Assembly (NCBI GenBank): GCA_951799445.1
Contig: OX637290.1
Span: 64,501-128,500 of the forward strand
Reading direction: 5' to 3'
DNA: 64,000 nucleotides
Origin: Pseudisothecium myosuroides
Lineage: Eukaryota > Streptophyta > Bryopsida > Hypnales > Lembophyllaceae
Under the pieces are notes generated by a model, which was given only the letters and a program-made list of their open reading frames with translations, searched no databases and was not told where the DNA came from. Shown here in pieces: positions 1 through 10,518 of the stretch (position 1 is its first letter; each line of letters opens with the position of its first letter). A program made the translations under genes and the position numbers.

Positions 1-112
1 GTTTGGACCTACAGTGTGAAAATTATGTATTTTTGTAAATTAAAAAATCAAAGTAAAATTATCTTCTATTTTAGAAAAACATTATTTTTACATTGTATGT
101 CCAAATGCCACA
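1..112. mobile_element. Truncated short MITE (TGGCGTTTGGACC family)
   Basis: The right end reads 'tgtccaaatgccaca', the inverse of the left end seen in the intact copy at 27121-27234. The first bases of the left end lie outside the window. Related copies are at 26962-27074 and 42262-42386. No coding capacity. Confidence 0.6.
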
Positions 113-300
113 AACTTGCATTCCTTTGTACATAAAGCTTTCTATTCATATTCTATTCTATTCGTATGCAAACTCACCCTGCAATAAAACCCTTGCACTC
201 CTTTGTGCATTACACATTTATTTTCAAATTTCAAATTAAAAAATTTCTATTGCTTATATTTTGGTTGTAGCAACGGCACACTAGTATGTTTTTAAAATTA

Positions 301-520
301 TTTTCAGCGCATCTGTGTTTTTTTCCATGGCGTGGGGCAGTGGGATAAGCTCAAGTGTGTGGGGGAGCTCCTCAACCAATGCCAACCGCTAGGAAATTTG
401 GGATCAGCCTGTGGCAATTTGCCACTTGGCCAGGTGGATGGCGGATGGCGTGGCGTTAAACTGGCGTGTGCGCTGGGTAGGTAGCAGAGCAGTCGACCGT
501 TGAAGAAGTGACGACCGATA
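301..520. other. GC-richer block inside segment A
   Basis: About 220 bases of clearly higher GC in very AT-rich surroundings, repeated at 27430-27645. In the second copy one frame stays open for 62 codons, but in copy 1 that frame has a stop ('cgctaggaa' against 'cgccaggaa'). Nothing matches a known family. It may be a captured gene scrap or part of a larger mobile element. Confidence 0.4.
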
Positions 521-629
521 AGTATTTCAATACTTCACTTTATTCATTTTCTATATTCAACGTGACCTATCAGGAACATTGAAACAAATTTCAGCAATCT
601 CATACTAATCTATTATCCTAAATACACCC

Positions 630-646
630 CTTTCTCTTGTAGTGCA
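630..646. mobile_element. CACTA-like terminus
   Basis: The sequence 'ctttctcttgtagtg' resembles the 3' end of plant CACTA (En/Spm) elements, whose inverse is CACTACAAGAGAAAG. The same end occurs at 27764-27780 and, in an unrelated context, at 41946-41962. The matching left end was not found, so this may be a remnant. Confidence 0.35.
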
Positions 647-917
647 CTCAATCTTAAAACACATTAAGAACTTTGTGATTAATAATTTCTAATTGTTCCA
701 ATGGTCATATTTATTTTTTATCATGATTAAAGTCCTTTGAAGTGTTGTTTTGATCATTTAGCTTCTCATTTATGTGAAATAATTAATGTCAAAACTTCAA
801 GAAACAACTTCACTTACTCTTTGATTCTAAATCATAGGCAATTCAAAAATTTCACTTTCTTCCTAGATAAAAAGTTTGTTCTACATTAACACAGACATAT
901 ATACCCACATACATGTA

Positions 918-990
918 CCCATACACACACACACACACACAGATATAGAGATATATATACATAGATACACACACTACTTATTTAAAAAAC
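918..990. repeat. AC/AT microsatellite
   Basis: A run of (AC)n followed by GATATA-type repeats. The paralogous site near 28050-28135 has a different, longer composition, so the tract changed after segment A was duplicated. Confidence 0.8.
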
Positions 991-1336
991 TGCATGTCAC
1001 TCAAATTCCAATATTCTAGAAAGAAATTCAAAAGTATGGAAAAGATGTAAATTGGTTAATACAACATTACATCCATTAGAGTTTAAATTTTTCAGTTCCA
1101 TATCTAAATTCCTAATAATATAGTGTTTTGAAGCAAACCCTATCTCGTTCTACTTACTATTTTTTTAAGTATAAATATAAATTTCTTTTGAGAATTTTTA
1201 TATATACCCCAACTTTTTCTTCAATATATTCTAGAAAGCAACAAATTGTAGAATCTAAGGATTTTCTATAAGATGTTTGAAAGATGAAACCTAACCATTT
1301 GGGAAGAATTGAATATAATTTTTTATTGAAAATCCA

Positions 1337-1761
1337 AGCATCATGATCTTATTATTGGGAAATATTTTTTTTTTAACTTTAGGAAGGTGTACTTTCCAAA
1401 GTTCACTAAGGGCTTAGTGCTTGAATTTCTTAAAAATAAGTATTAATTTGAAATATAAGCATTTTTTTTAAACTAAATTTTTGAAGCAATTTTGACTTCT
1501 AACATATAATATTAGCAGTTTGTGATGGATTTTTTTAATTAGATAAGAGACATTAGCTACTTTAAGAATTTAATGTATAGAAATAATAAATACTCTTAGA
1601 ATTTACAAATGTATTTTGGGTATGGAGGTTCCTAATGCAAATGCACTCTACAAAGAGTTTGACAAAGCTTTAGTTATTTCTAGTTTTTCAAGGAGAAGTA
1701 ATTACTATTAATTTTAACATTCTCTATCAATTTGGACATAACTATTTGTGCATTTTTTTTA
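1337..1761. other. AT-rich DNA without recognisable features
   Basis: Very AT-rich, with stops in all frames at short spacing. No element ends, repeats or coding signal seen. Confidence 0.6.
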
Positions 1762-2612
1762 TTAATCCCTAAAGGACCAACATGCATTTTTGGACAACAT
1801 AGAAATTTTGGGCAAGTACGAGTGATTAGAAATTTGCTTATTTTGGATAGAAGGTGGGGACAAGGAATATTTTTCATACACACCAAATTTCATGACATTT
1901 GAAAATGCGAGTCAGAAGTTATGGCCTGATATGTTGTTTGTTTCTCAATTCGGGCAGTTTGGACAGATCAGAAAAAAAAATAAAAAATTTGAAAAATAAA
2001 AAATTGAAATTGGTTTATTAGATTTTATGTATACGTGGAAAGCTTTGAATCATTTCATTTTGATCAATGAGTCAAACGTTATGAAGATTTTCAGTTTGCA
2101 GGCAATTATGGATTGTCTACTCTAAAATAAACTTTGAAGTTGTTTATTTCACTCAATTTTCAATATTTTTCAAAAAAAATAAAAATTGTAGTATGTACAT
2201 TGTGTATTACAACATGGCAACCATTGAAATTGACATTTTTTAATTCCATAATTAACTTCTTAACAATTTAATGTTTTGAACCATTCTCTATTTTTTAGTA
2301 CTAACTATTTTTTTCCTATATGTTATACAATTCCAAATAATCTGAAAATTTTCAAGCATATAGCCACACAGCTGCCCGGTTTTCCGCAAGGCCAAAAAAA
2401 GGACTTTTGCTAATTCAAACGCTAATTTTTTCTAATCTATACGATGGAAATTTTTGAATTTTCTTTCATGTATTCTCAAACCAAAGTACTACAACATCCT
2501 ATGGTCATATATGTTTAGAAAAGATATTTTTGAAGAATTTGGAACTTGTACTAGAAATGGCAGTTTTGGAGCATTTTTGGTGAAAACATAGTTAAAAAAC
2601 TTTAGGGATTAA
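1762..2612 (-). mobile_element. TTAA-flanked MITE, piggyBac-like ends
   Basis: Left end TTAATCCCTAAAGGACC, right end 'ctttagggattaa'. Internal blocks ('agaaatggcagttttggag') are inverted relative to the copy at 5010-5937, so the element lies in the opposite orientation. About 850 bases, noncoding. It sits about 170 bases downstream of the oxygenase stop codon. Confidence 0.7.
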
Positions 2613-2782
2613 GATGTGTCAATTCAGACTTTTTTGTCAACTTGTTATTGATTGGTACATTCTTTCTCAATTTAGATACAATAAGTCAATTTAGACTTGT
2701 TAATTAAAAAAATCCAGTCAAAATATTGCAAATCAAAGATGTACTCAAAGATATACTCAAAGATGTTGCAAATGCAACTAAA

Positions 2783-5700
2783 TCATACCCGAGTACATGC
2801 TTGGTAGATGCGATTGTTATCCAACCAATGGATAACTCTAGTCAAATCCTTTTCCTTTAGTTCAACGCCTTCCTTGAATTTTTCTACATTGCTAATAATA
2901 TTTTGCCACCACTCAAGTAGATTGGCATGCAGACAAAGAGCTACACCAAGTTGGCCAACCTCTCCTGTAGTCCTCGTACAATGATGAATTTCGCCAGCTT
3001 TGATAAGCATAACGTCCCCAACCTGTGGCTCAAAAAAATAGCCCAACTCTGGAAGATAAAATCGAACGCCATTGCCATTTTGCAAAGTACCTGTACAATA
3101 TTCAAACAAACATTTTTAGAAATTTATATATTATATAAAACCAAAATTGCTTCAATCTCAAAGTCACAAATCATTTGATAGTAAGAACAAAACATTAGAA
3201 TTGGGAACACTCAAAGCTTAGAAAATCATAGAATTGTGGAAGTGAAATGAAGTGTGAAGCCAAGAAAACTTAAACCTTCATAATATCACTGTACCTCTGT
3301 AATATCACAAATTTACACTGTGTGATATTACAGAGGCGCAGCGCCCGTTAAAACTTTATAATATCACACAGTGTAAAAAGGTGATATTATAGAGGGATCG
3401 GGACTCTGTAATATCACACAGTGTAAAAATGTGACATTACAGAGGACCTTGTGATTTTAGTAGTATGATGAATGCATTCAATTAAAAGACAATTAAATAA
3501 AAATAAGCATGGGAAATTAAAACTTACCACTCTCACCAAGCCAAAGAAAAAACCCATAAGAAAAATCATTTTTGTCGCAATGAGCTTTCACTTTGTAGTC
3601 CTTTGTCATAGCAAGACAAGAAAATGGAGAATCTCCTATACGGCTGTCACCCGACTGCATATTCTCCTTGGCCCGAGCATTTTCCAAATGCTCAAAGATA
3701 GAAGGAAAATTCTTTTTTAACCCTTTTGCCACGATTGTCGCAAAAGCCTCCGATCGGATATAACACTCTGGATTTGAATGTTTGTACCTGCATAGAGTTC
3801 AATTCATTAGAAAAATGTATTTTACCCCTAAAGGACCAAGGCCTTATTTCTGCCCAAAAAACACTCAAAACTGCCATATCTATAACAAAGAGTAAAAAAC
3901 TGCCCGAAAAACTGCCCGAAACTGCCCGAAACTGCCCCAAAACTGCCCGAAAACTGCCCGAAAACTGCCCCAAACAGCCCGAAACTGCCCAAAACTGCCC
4001 GAAAACTGCCCGAAACTGCTCGAAAACTGCCCGAGAATTGCCCGAAAAACAAGAATGTCCATAACTTTCTCATTAAAAATTTAAATGAAATGAATCAAAA
4101 CTTTCTAGATAGACAAAAATATAATCTATGAGAAAAAAATATTAAAAAAGAAAATTCAAATTTTTCTCCATTTTTTTTTGTTGCCCTGGCTGCCCCCTGT
4201 CCCCTCGTTTGAGCTTATTTGGTCATTACTTTTGTTCCAGGGCACCAATTGTGAAAAAAATTATATTCCCACAAAGCTTATCAATTTTTCTATCTCCCCA
4301 AATTTTTAAAAAAAAAATCACAACCAAAATTTCAGCCCATAGGTACCTATCCGAAAACGCATTTGTCCCCCAAAGGCACAATGGTTTTTTAGGGGTTAAA
4401 TAAGATAAAATAAAATAATTTATAAATTATAAAAATATATATAAAAAACACCTCATAAACAAAAGAAACACTTACCAAGCTAGTTTTCCGTATTTGTAAC
4501 GGACGCCAAAAGTGACCATTCGACTTCCCTCTTTTAGCGTTCCCCTCTTCGTAAGTCTCGCAGTCCTCTCCAGCCATTTCGCCTCCTTTGCCAAAAATGA
4601 GAGTTCCTCTGGAGTAAAAATGCCATTCACAAGATGAACAAGCTCTCCAAAAGGGTCACGAATAGATGCCGGAGAATAAATCTGTTGATGATCTTCATCT
4701 TCTGGAATGTAAGTCTTCCAAAACTCCTCGGTTCGTGTAATCTTCGTGACCTCGTATAGTGTAGCATGTGTAGGGCCTACATATATCGAAGTCGCAGGAA
4801 GGGCACGATCTTCAATGGTAACAACATGCTTGGCAATATGATTTTGCAGATGCTCTGTCTTAAGCGGCAAATCACAGTTATATGTAAAACAACGAATTTT
4901 TTTCTTCGTTTCGTCCTTCCAATCTGTTGCAAGGAAAAAAATATTGAGTTAAAGACAATCAAAATAATATTTTGTATTCATAGAAAGTATATTCCTATAT
5001 ATAAAAAATTTAACCCCTAAAAGACCAAGAACTTTTTTTTGCCAAAAAATAGTCAAAACAACCATATCTATAGCAAAGAATAAAAAAAATTGAAAATTAT
5101 TTTTTTTCACATCTAATCGTAGGATCTTACACCTAACTAGTATGAGAGTGTATGAAAAAAAATTCAGAATTTTTGACCGCATAGATTGTAAGATATTTGC
5201 ATTTAAGGTGAAAAAACACATTTTTCAGCACACTGCGGGATGAAATTTTTTTACTTTGGACATTTTTAACTTAAAATTTTTGCTCTACAACAATTTGAGC
5301 TTTAAATTTTTATAGTGGAGAATTGAGTTGAGAGTCTAGAAAAAAAGTTCAAAAAAACTTAATTATCATTCTTAAAAAAATGGTTAACTAGAAGTAGGTA
5401 CAAAATAGAAGGAAAATCTAAAATATTAATATATTTTAAATGGAATCAAAATGCACTAATCTCAATGGTGAAATTCTTTTGGCATATAAATTAGACCATA
5501 TAAAAAAATTGAAAGATTGAGAAAATTGCATTCAAAAATGAATTCTACAAGTTATTTTTTTTAAGAAGATGCTTTAATAGCCCGAAAAACAAGAATGCCC
5601 ATAACTTTCTCATAAGAAATCCAAATAAAATGAATCAAAGCTTTCTAAATAGACAAAAATATAATCTTTGAGAAAAAAATATATAAAAAAAAATATTCAA

Positions 5701-6270
5701 ATTTTTGTCTATTGTTTTTTTGCTGCCCAAGCTGCCCACCGTCCCTTGTTTTCAACTTATTTGGTCATAATTTTTTTTCGCGGCCACTAATTGCAAAAAA
5801 ATTATATTCCCACAAAGCTTATTAGTTTTTCTATTTTTGTAAAAATTTTCAAAAAATCACAACAAAATTTCAGCCAGTAGGTACATGCCCAAAAAAGCAT
5901 TTCTCCCACAAAAGGACAACGGTCCTTTAGGGGTTAAATAAAGATAATAATTTCTTTTGCAATTTAAATGCACCTCCCAAAAAAACTTCATCAATGCTAC
6001 AAGTGTTTAGTCATTTTAATAATAATAAAAATCATTAAACTAAATTAATAAAACACTATAAGTTCAAAGAATTAAGTTAAAAATATACTTACCAACATTG
6101 GAGCGCCGCAAAACTGGAATAATGTCATGGATGCTTGCCATGCGCACATGAGTCTTCCCTCTACAATGTTCGGGTACATCAACCATGTACTCATTGCAAC
6201 ATGTGCAATGGTGCCGGATTACTTTCTGCTTAGGGTGTGCCTTTGGTGTAGGAAAAACGTAGCCATCCAT
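2783..6270 (-). CDS. Intact zinc-finger plus TET/JBP-like 2OG-Fe(II)-type oxygenase, 4 coding exons
   Basis: Coding exons (minus strand): 6270-6093, 4923-4476, 3787-3528, 3090-2783. Every junction is GT-AG (donors GTAAGT/GTAAGTG) with phases 1, 2, 1 preserved, giving 397 residues. The ATG lies 17 bases into an exon that opens at 6287. Residues 22-41 form C-x2-C-x9-H-x5-H like U1/matrin fingers. Residues 71-92 form a second C2H2-like finger (C71, C76, H88, H92). Residues 160-209 ('GIFTPEEL', 'TFGVRYKYG') resemble the start of 2OG-oxygenase domains. H278-x-D280-x2-D283 and H331/H332 in 'GDVMLIKAGEIHHCT' are the likely iron ligands. 'LPELGYFFEPQVGD' is the usual strand before the distal His. Where most members have the 2OG-binding Arg, about ten residues after the His, there is Gln342. 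Oxidation of methylated DNA is inferred from the family only; an unrelated 2OG oxygenase subfamily is possible. No transposase gene is adjacent. Confidence 0.8.
3294..3445. mobile_element. Cluster of three hairpins, pogo/Lemi-like MITE remnant (intron 4)
   Basis: Three consecutive ~42-base hairpins at 3294-3336, 3354-3395 and 3404-3445. Each has arms of the CCTCTGTAATATCAC / GTGATATTACAGAGG type and a 'cagtgta' loop side. The 'CCTCTRTAATATC' ends and the 'agagggatcggga' interior recall plant pogo-like (Emigrant/Lemi) MITEs. That assignment is inference. It lies wholly within the intron 3527-3091 of the oxygenase gene. Confidence 0.55.
3822..4398 (+). mobile_element. TTAA-family MITE in intron 3, internally rearranged
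   Basis: The left end 'tttacccctaaaggacc' is slightly degenerate; the right end is 'ttttttaggggttaa'. The length of 577 bases against about 930 for sister copies reflects loss of the middle third, replaced by the minisatellite at 3893-4050. It fills most of the 688-base intron 4475-3788 of the minus-strand gene, in antisense orientation. Confidence 0.75.
3893..4050. repeat. Minisatellite, (CTGCCCGAAAA)n
   Basis: About 14 imperfect units of 10-12 bases. Sister elements have one such unit ('cccgaaaaacaag') at this place, so the array is a local expansion. Frames through it are open but encode only simple repeats such as 'NCPKTARKLPE' and are not genes. Confidence 0.9.
5010..5937 (+). mobile_element. 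TTAA-family MITE in intron 2
   Basis: Starts TTAACCCCTAAAAGACC and ends GGTCCTTTAGGGGTTAA; 928 bases with no coding capacity. Shared internal blocks ('aggatcttacacctaa', 'cataactttctcata') align it with the other copies. It fills most of the 1169-base intron 6092-4924. Confidence 0.8.
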
Positions 6271-6303
6271 ATTTAGGATCCTAAATCCTGCAAATTTCAA
6301 CAT

Positions 6304-7531
6304 TCAAATATTAAAAAATTTGATTTACCAAAAATTCAAAAATAATTTTAACATATAAATAATACTATGACATTCCAAAACTTTGACTTTTAAAAATCAA
6401 TGTAATAATAAGATAAACTTTCAATCGTGGTTTACAAGCCAATTTCCATCACAAAACATTAAAAAATGTAATGTAAATTACAAAAAATAAAAAAACTAAT
6501 TGATTTTAATATTCTCTACATCCAAATAAATTTTGAAACAATAAAATTTAAAGATTCATATAAAATTAAAATAAAACCTACTTGACATTTTTTCATACTA
6601 TTTTTGTTTTCATTTATCAAACATTGATCTTAGAACCATCTTCATTGTTTAAAAACTACAAGCAATAGTAGTGATGTCTTTGTTGATGTGGATGACACCA
6701 AAAAAAAAATTTTGAGATTTTCTTTGGTAGGTAAGGTAGAACTGCCTATCACCACCTTGATTTGTAATTTGATTATGTTGGGGCCAATTTCAAGAGGGGC
6801 ATATATTTTTCATAGGTGTGTGCATGTTTTAGGAATCAAATCCAAGTGGAATTATAATTTTTTTTGATTAAAATTGTAATTTCTATGAATTTTTGAAGTA
6901 TTCAGCTCTAAAATTACAAAATTGCCAACAAACTAGAGTCATAAACTTCTCATCAACCACCCATAACCACCAAGTCAAGTACTAAAGATTCACTATTAGT
7001 AGAGTGACATATTATCCCTTGCTGTTATAGAAGTTCTAATTCTGTCAATAGATTTTTTGATTTTGTCATAAAAGAAATGGATTTAGATGTTTTTTGGATG
7101 GAGTTGAATTCAAACTAGGGTGGAATTCGGCCCAAAGTGGGGCTCACAAAATTGGGATGGTCTACAAATGTAATTGAAAAACCGAGGGTAATGAATAGTT
7201 CTATCTTATATACTTTCCTATTAGTCAAATAAACCATCTAAAATCCAGCTTTAGATCATTAAATTTGGAAAATTTGAATATAGAAAAATCCAAAATCTAA
7301 TATTGTAACATGTAAACAAAAATAATTTTTAGATAGAAAATAATTTTTTTATTAATTTAAAGAAAATAGGGTAGTGGTTACCAATTACCATAAAGCTAAA
7401 CATCTCCAATAAAAACTTGAAATTCTTATCAATACTCATTTAAAAGTTATACCAGAAAAAAACAAAGTTGATTTAAAAGTAATTGGGTTTTTAAACAAAC
7501 TTTCTTGCAATCACATTTTGGAGATATTTGT
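6304..7531. other. AT-rich intronic DNA
   Basis: This forms part of the probable leader intron of the oxygenase gene (9451-6288). Very AT-rich; no exon, element end or repeat was recognised. Confidence 0.5.
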
Positions 7532-8473
7532 TTAACCCTTTAAGGACCGAGGCCTTTTTTCTACCAAAAAACATTGAAAACTGCCATTTCTATAGCAAGG
7601 AGTAAAAAAATTTGAAAAATGTTTTTTTTGCATATTTTACCGTAAGATCTTACACCTAATTAGTATGAGAATGTGTAGAAAAAATTTCAGAATTTTTAAC
7701 CGCTGAGATTGCAAGATATCTACATTTAAAGTGAAAAAAACAATTATTTCAGCATATTCCGGGAATAGATTTTTTTACTTTAAACATTTTTAACTCCAAA
7801 TTTTTGCACTACAGAGTTTTGAGCTTTAAATCTTTATAGTGGAAAATTGAGTTGAGAGTCTACGGAAAAAAATAATATTCAAAAAAACTTAATTATCATT
7901 CCTAAAAAATTTATTAAGTAGAAGTAGGTACAAGATACAAGGAAAATCTAAAATATTCATATATTCTTGATGGAATTAAAATACACTAATCCCAATGGTC
8001 AGATTTTTCTAGCAAGTAAACTAAACCATAAGAATTTTTGTTTTTGAAAAATTGCAAAAAGAGCATTCATAAATGAATTCTACAAGTTATTTTTTTCAAG
8101 AAGATGCTCTAACTGCCCCAAAAAACAAGTATGTCCATAACTTTCTCATAACAAATCCAAATGAAATGAATCAAAGCTTTCCAAATAGACATAAATATAA
8201 TCTACGAAAAAAATATATTAAACAAAAAATAACAAATCTTTGCTAAATTTTTTTTGGTGCCCAAATTGCCCAGTTACAAAAAAAAGTAACATATTTGGCC
8301 ATAACTTTTGACTACTATTTTTAAATGTGCTAAAATTTAGTGCATATGAAAGATACTCCTTGTGCCCACCTTTTATTAAGATTTTAGCTTAAAATATAGA
8401 AATCTCTAGTTACACATACTTGGCCAAAATTTCTATACAACCAAAAAATGCATGCCGGTCTTCTAGGGGTTAA
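7532..8473 (+). mobile_element. TTAA-family MITE in the leader intron
   Basis: TTAACCCTTTAAGGACC at the left and 'ggtcttctaggggttaa' at the right, 942 bases. Its right quarter is also present at 33845-34104, because the boundary of segment B falls inside this element. Confidence 0.8.
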
Positions 8474-8535
8474 ATATTAATTTGATAATTAGTTCTTTAA
8501 ATTTCAAAACTCATACCCTAAAAATTAACCTATCA

Positions 8536-9169
8536 TTTTAAAATTAAAATGTTAAATTATTCAATTAACTTCCTTTTTTAATAATCATTGGAAGAAGCCA
8601 TGAACCCAAAAGCGCAAATTAACCACGTGGCATCCAATAGAGGTTTAATAAATAAACACCCTACCTTTATCCAGTAGAAAATGGCTTTAACATCCAACCC
8701 TGGTTTAATAAATTAAAGTCAGGGCCTTTATTTAAAGCCAATGCGGAGGCATTCTCCAACAATTCTTTTAAAATTATAAAGTCTTTTACATTTACTTCAA
8801 ATTGTCAAGCTTTTAAAGTTTTAAATATATAGTTTGGAATACAACAACTAGCATTCAAAATTAAAATGTTAAATTATTCAATTAACTTTCTTTTTTAACA
8901 ATCATTGGAAGAAGCCATGAACCCAAAAGCGCAAATTAACCACGTGGCATCCAATAGAGGTTTAATAAATAAACACCCTACCTTTATCCAGTAGAAAATG
9001 GCTTTAACATCCAACCCTGGTTTAATAAATTAAAGTCAGGGCCTTTATTTAAAGCCAATGCGGAGGCATTCTCCAACAATTCTTTTAAAATTATAAAGTC
9101 TTTTACATTTACTTCAAATTGTCAAGCTTTTAAAGTTTTAAATATATAGTTTGGAATACAACAACTAGC
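8536..9169. repeat. Tandem duplication, two 317-base units
   Basis: Units 8536-8852 and 8853-9169 share 'gaagaagccatgaaccc', 'ccacgtggcatcc' and 'ggcattctccaac' at a constant spacing of 317. The same tandem pair is at 34167-34800, so the tandem event came before duplication of segment B. Noncoding. Confidence 0.95.
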
Positions 9170-9451
9170 CTAAACCAAATTTGCATAATTGAGGTCAAGT
9201 CTTCTAAACAACAAGCAATATTTTGGATTTAGAAATTAAAAAAACTATTTACTAAGGTTGACTCACCAAATACAAACAATCACAAATAATTACAAAGAAA
9301 TCGAATGTGATGCTAAATCACTAAGATAGTACAAACTTTTTGGGAAGCACAAAAAAGTGTAAATATACACTGTTGTTACCAAATCACAAATACATAATTG
9401 ATGAAATCAAATAAAAAAGCATTTCAAATATGAACAACTTACCTAATTCCA

Positions 9452-9508
9452 ATGTTGTATAAATTCAACACATAGGATGATGAAGTTTACACCTCCAAAC
9501 ACTTCACC
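9452..9508 (-). promoter_or_regulatory. Putative 5' leader exon of the oxygenase gene
   Basis: On the minus strand 'tttggtgcag|GTGAAG' is a good acceptor and 'GGAATTAG|gtaagt' a strong donor, which gives a 57-base exon. All its frames are stopped or end in TAG, so it would be noncoding and spliced to the exon opening at 6287. Inferred from splice signals only. Confidence 0.4.
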
Positions 9509-10518
9509 TGCACCAAAGTAAGAAGATTTTATCAATATTACAATAACTTTGAAGTTAAAATCATAAACTTGAATGGACTACAAAGGACCATCAATACAAT
9601 CAAAGTCATCTTTAAAATTACATTGAAATTGCAATTTAATAAAAATGAATAATAACTTTTATATTTTCAATTTTACTCTTAACTTTAATTTGGTACTTTT
9701 TATGACTCATGTCATAACTTCCAAATTGCTAATACATTGTTAAATGCCATATTTTTTCCTCTTTTTATGTAAACACAAATTTTTTTAGAATTTTTTTTTG
9801 TAACCATCATCCAAGATTGTGAGGAATTCATTCACTATTCACAAAATTCAATTAAAAAATGTACTCAATATCATACAACAAACAAACACTCAAGGTATTG
9901 GAATATTATGTCATCCACAATCCTTAGTACAAATATTGAAATTTTTTGTATAAACAATATCAAGAATATACAAATAGTTTACATTTCATGACGTAGGCAT
10001 GTGTGAGATGTCACTTCCATCTACCTTTCGAGAAGTTTGGCCTGTCTAAATTCAATTTCAGCTCTCAAATGGGTGCATTGAGAACCTCTTACCTTAAGAC
10101 TAAATGCAAAGCTGGCTAACAAAACTCAATGAAGTACTTTAATTTGGTGGCCACTAACCACGGTCATGGCCTTTTTGAACTAAGAATAATACAGTGAATA
10201 GCAAGCGGAATCTTCACACCAAGTCGTTCACAATCGTCTCCAAATTCACCGCAACTTATTGTTGTCCTGCACCACAATAGTCTTGCCAACTTAAAGTGAC
10301 AAAATTTCATCAAGACAACTTGTTGCATCAACAATGTTTAATGAACACAACAAGCTTCAAAACTTGACTTCAACAGAAACACAAAGTATCATGTATGACT
10401 GGCAATATCTTCTAATCCCATACACTGAAAGAAAGCTGCAACAGATATTGCAACTCATGAAAAGCAAGAAACCTAAACCACAACATCTCACATGAACAAC
10501 CCCAATATCTAAGCTTAC

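Larger units (their letters stand above)
1..1336. repeat. Long duplicated segment A, copy 1
   Basis: This segment recurs nearly base for base at 27125-28499 in the same orientation. It begins inside a short inverted-repeat element cut by the window edge. It then holds two 'ccttgcatt/ctcctttgt' direct repeats, a GC-richer block at about 301-520, a CACTA-like end near 645, an AC/AT microsatellite and AT-rich DNA. Similarity ends after 'gaaaatccaa' near 1336. No gene is recognised in it. Confidence 0.9.

Noticed and set aside
3692..4073. Long open frames on both strands at 3692-4073
   Set aside because: They are translations of the CTGCCCGAAAA minisatellite inside an intronic MITE; open in several frames because the unit lacks stops.
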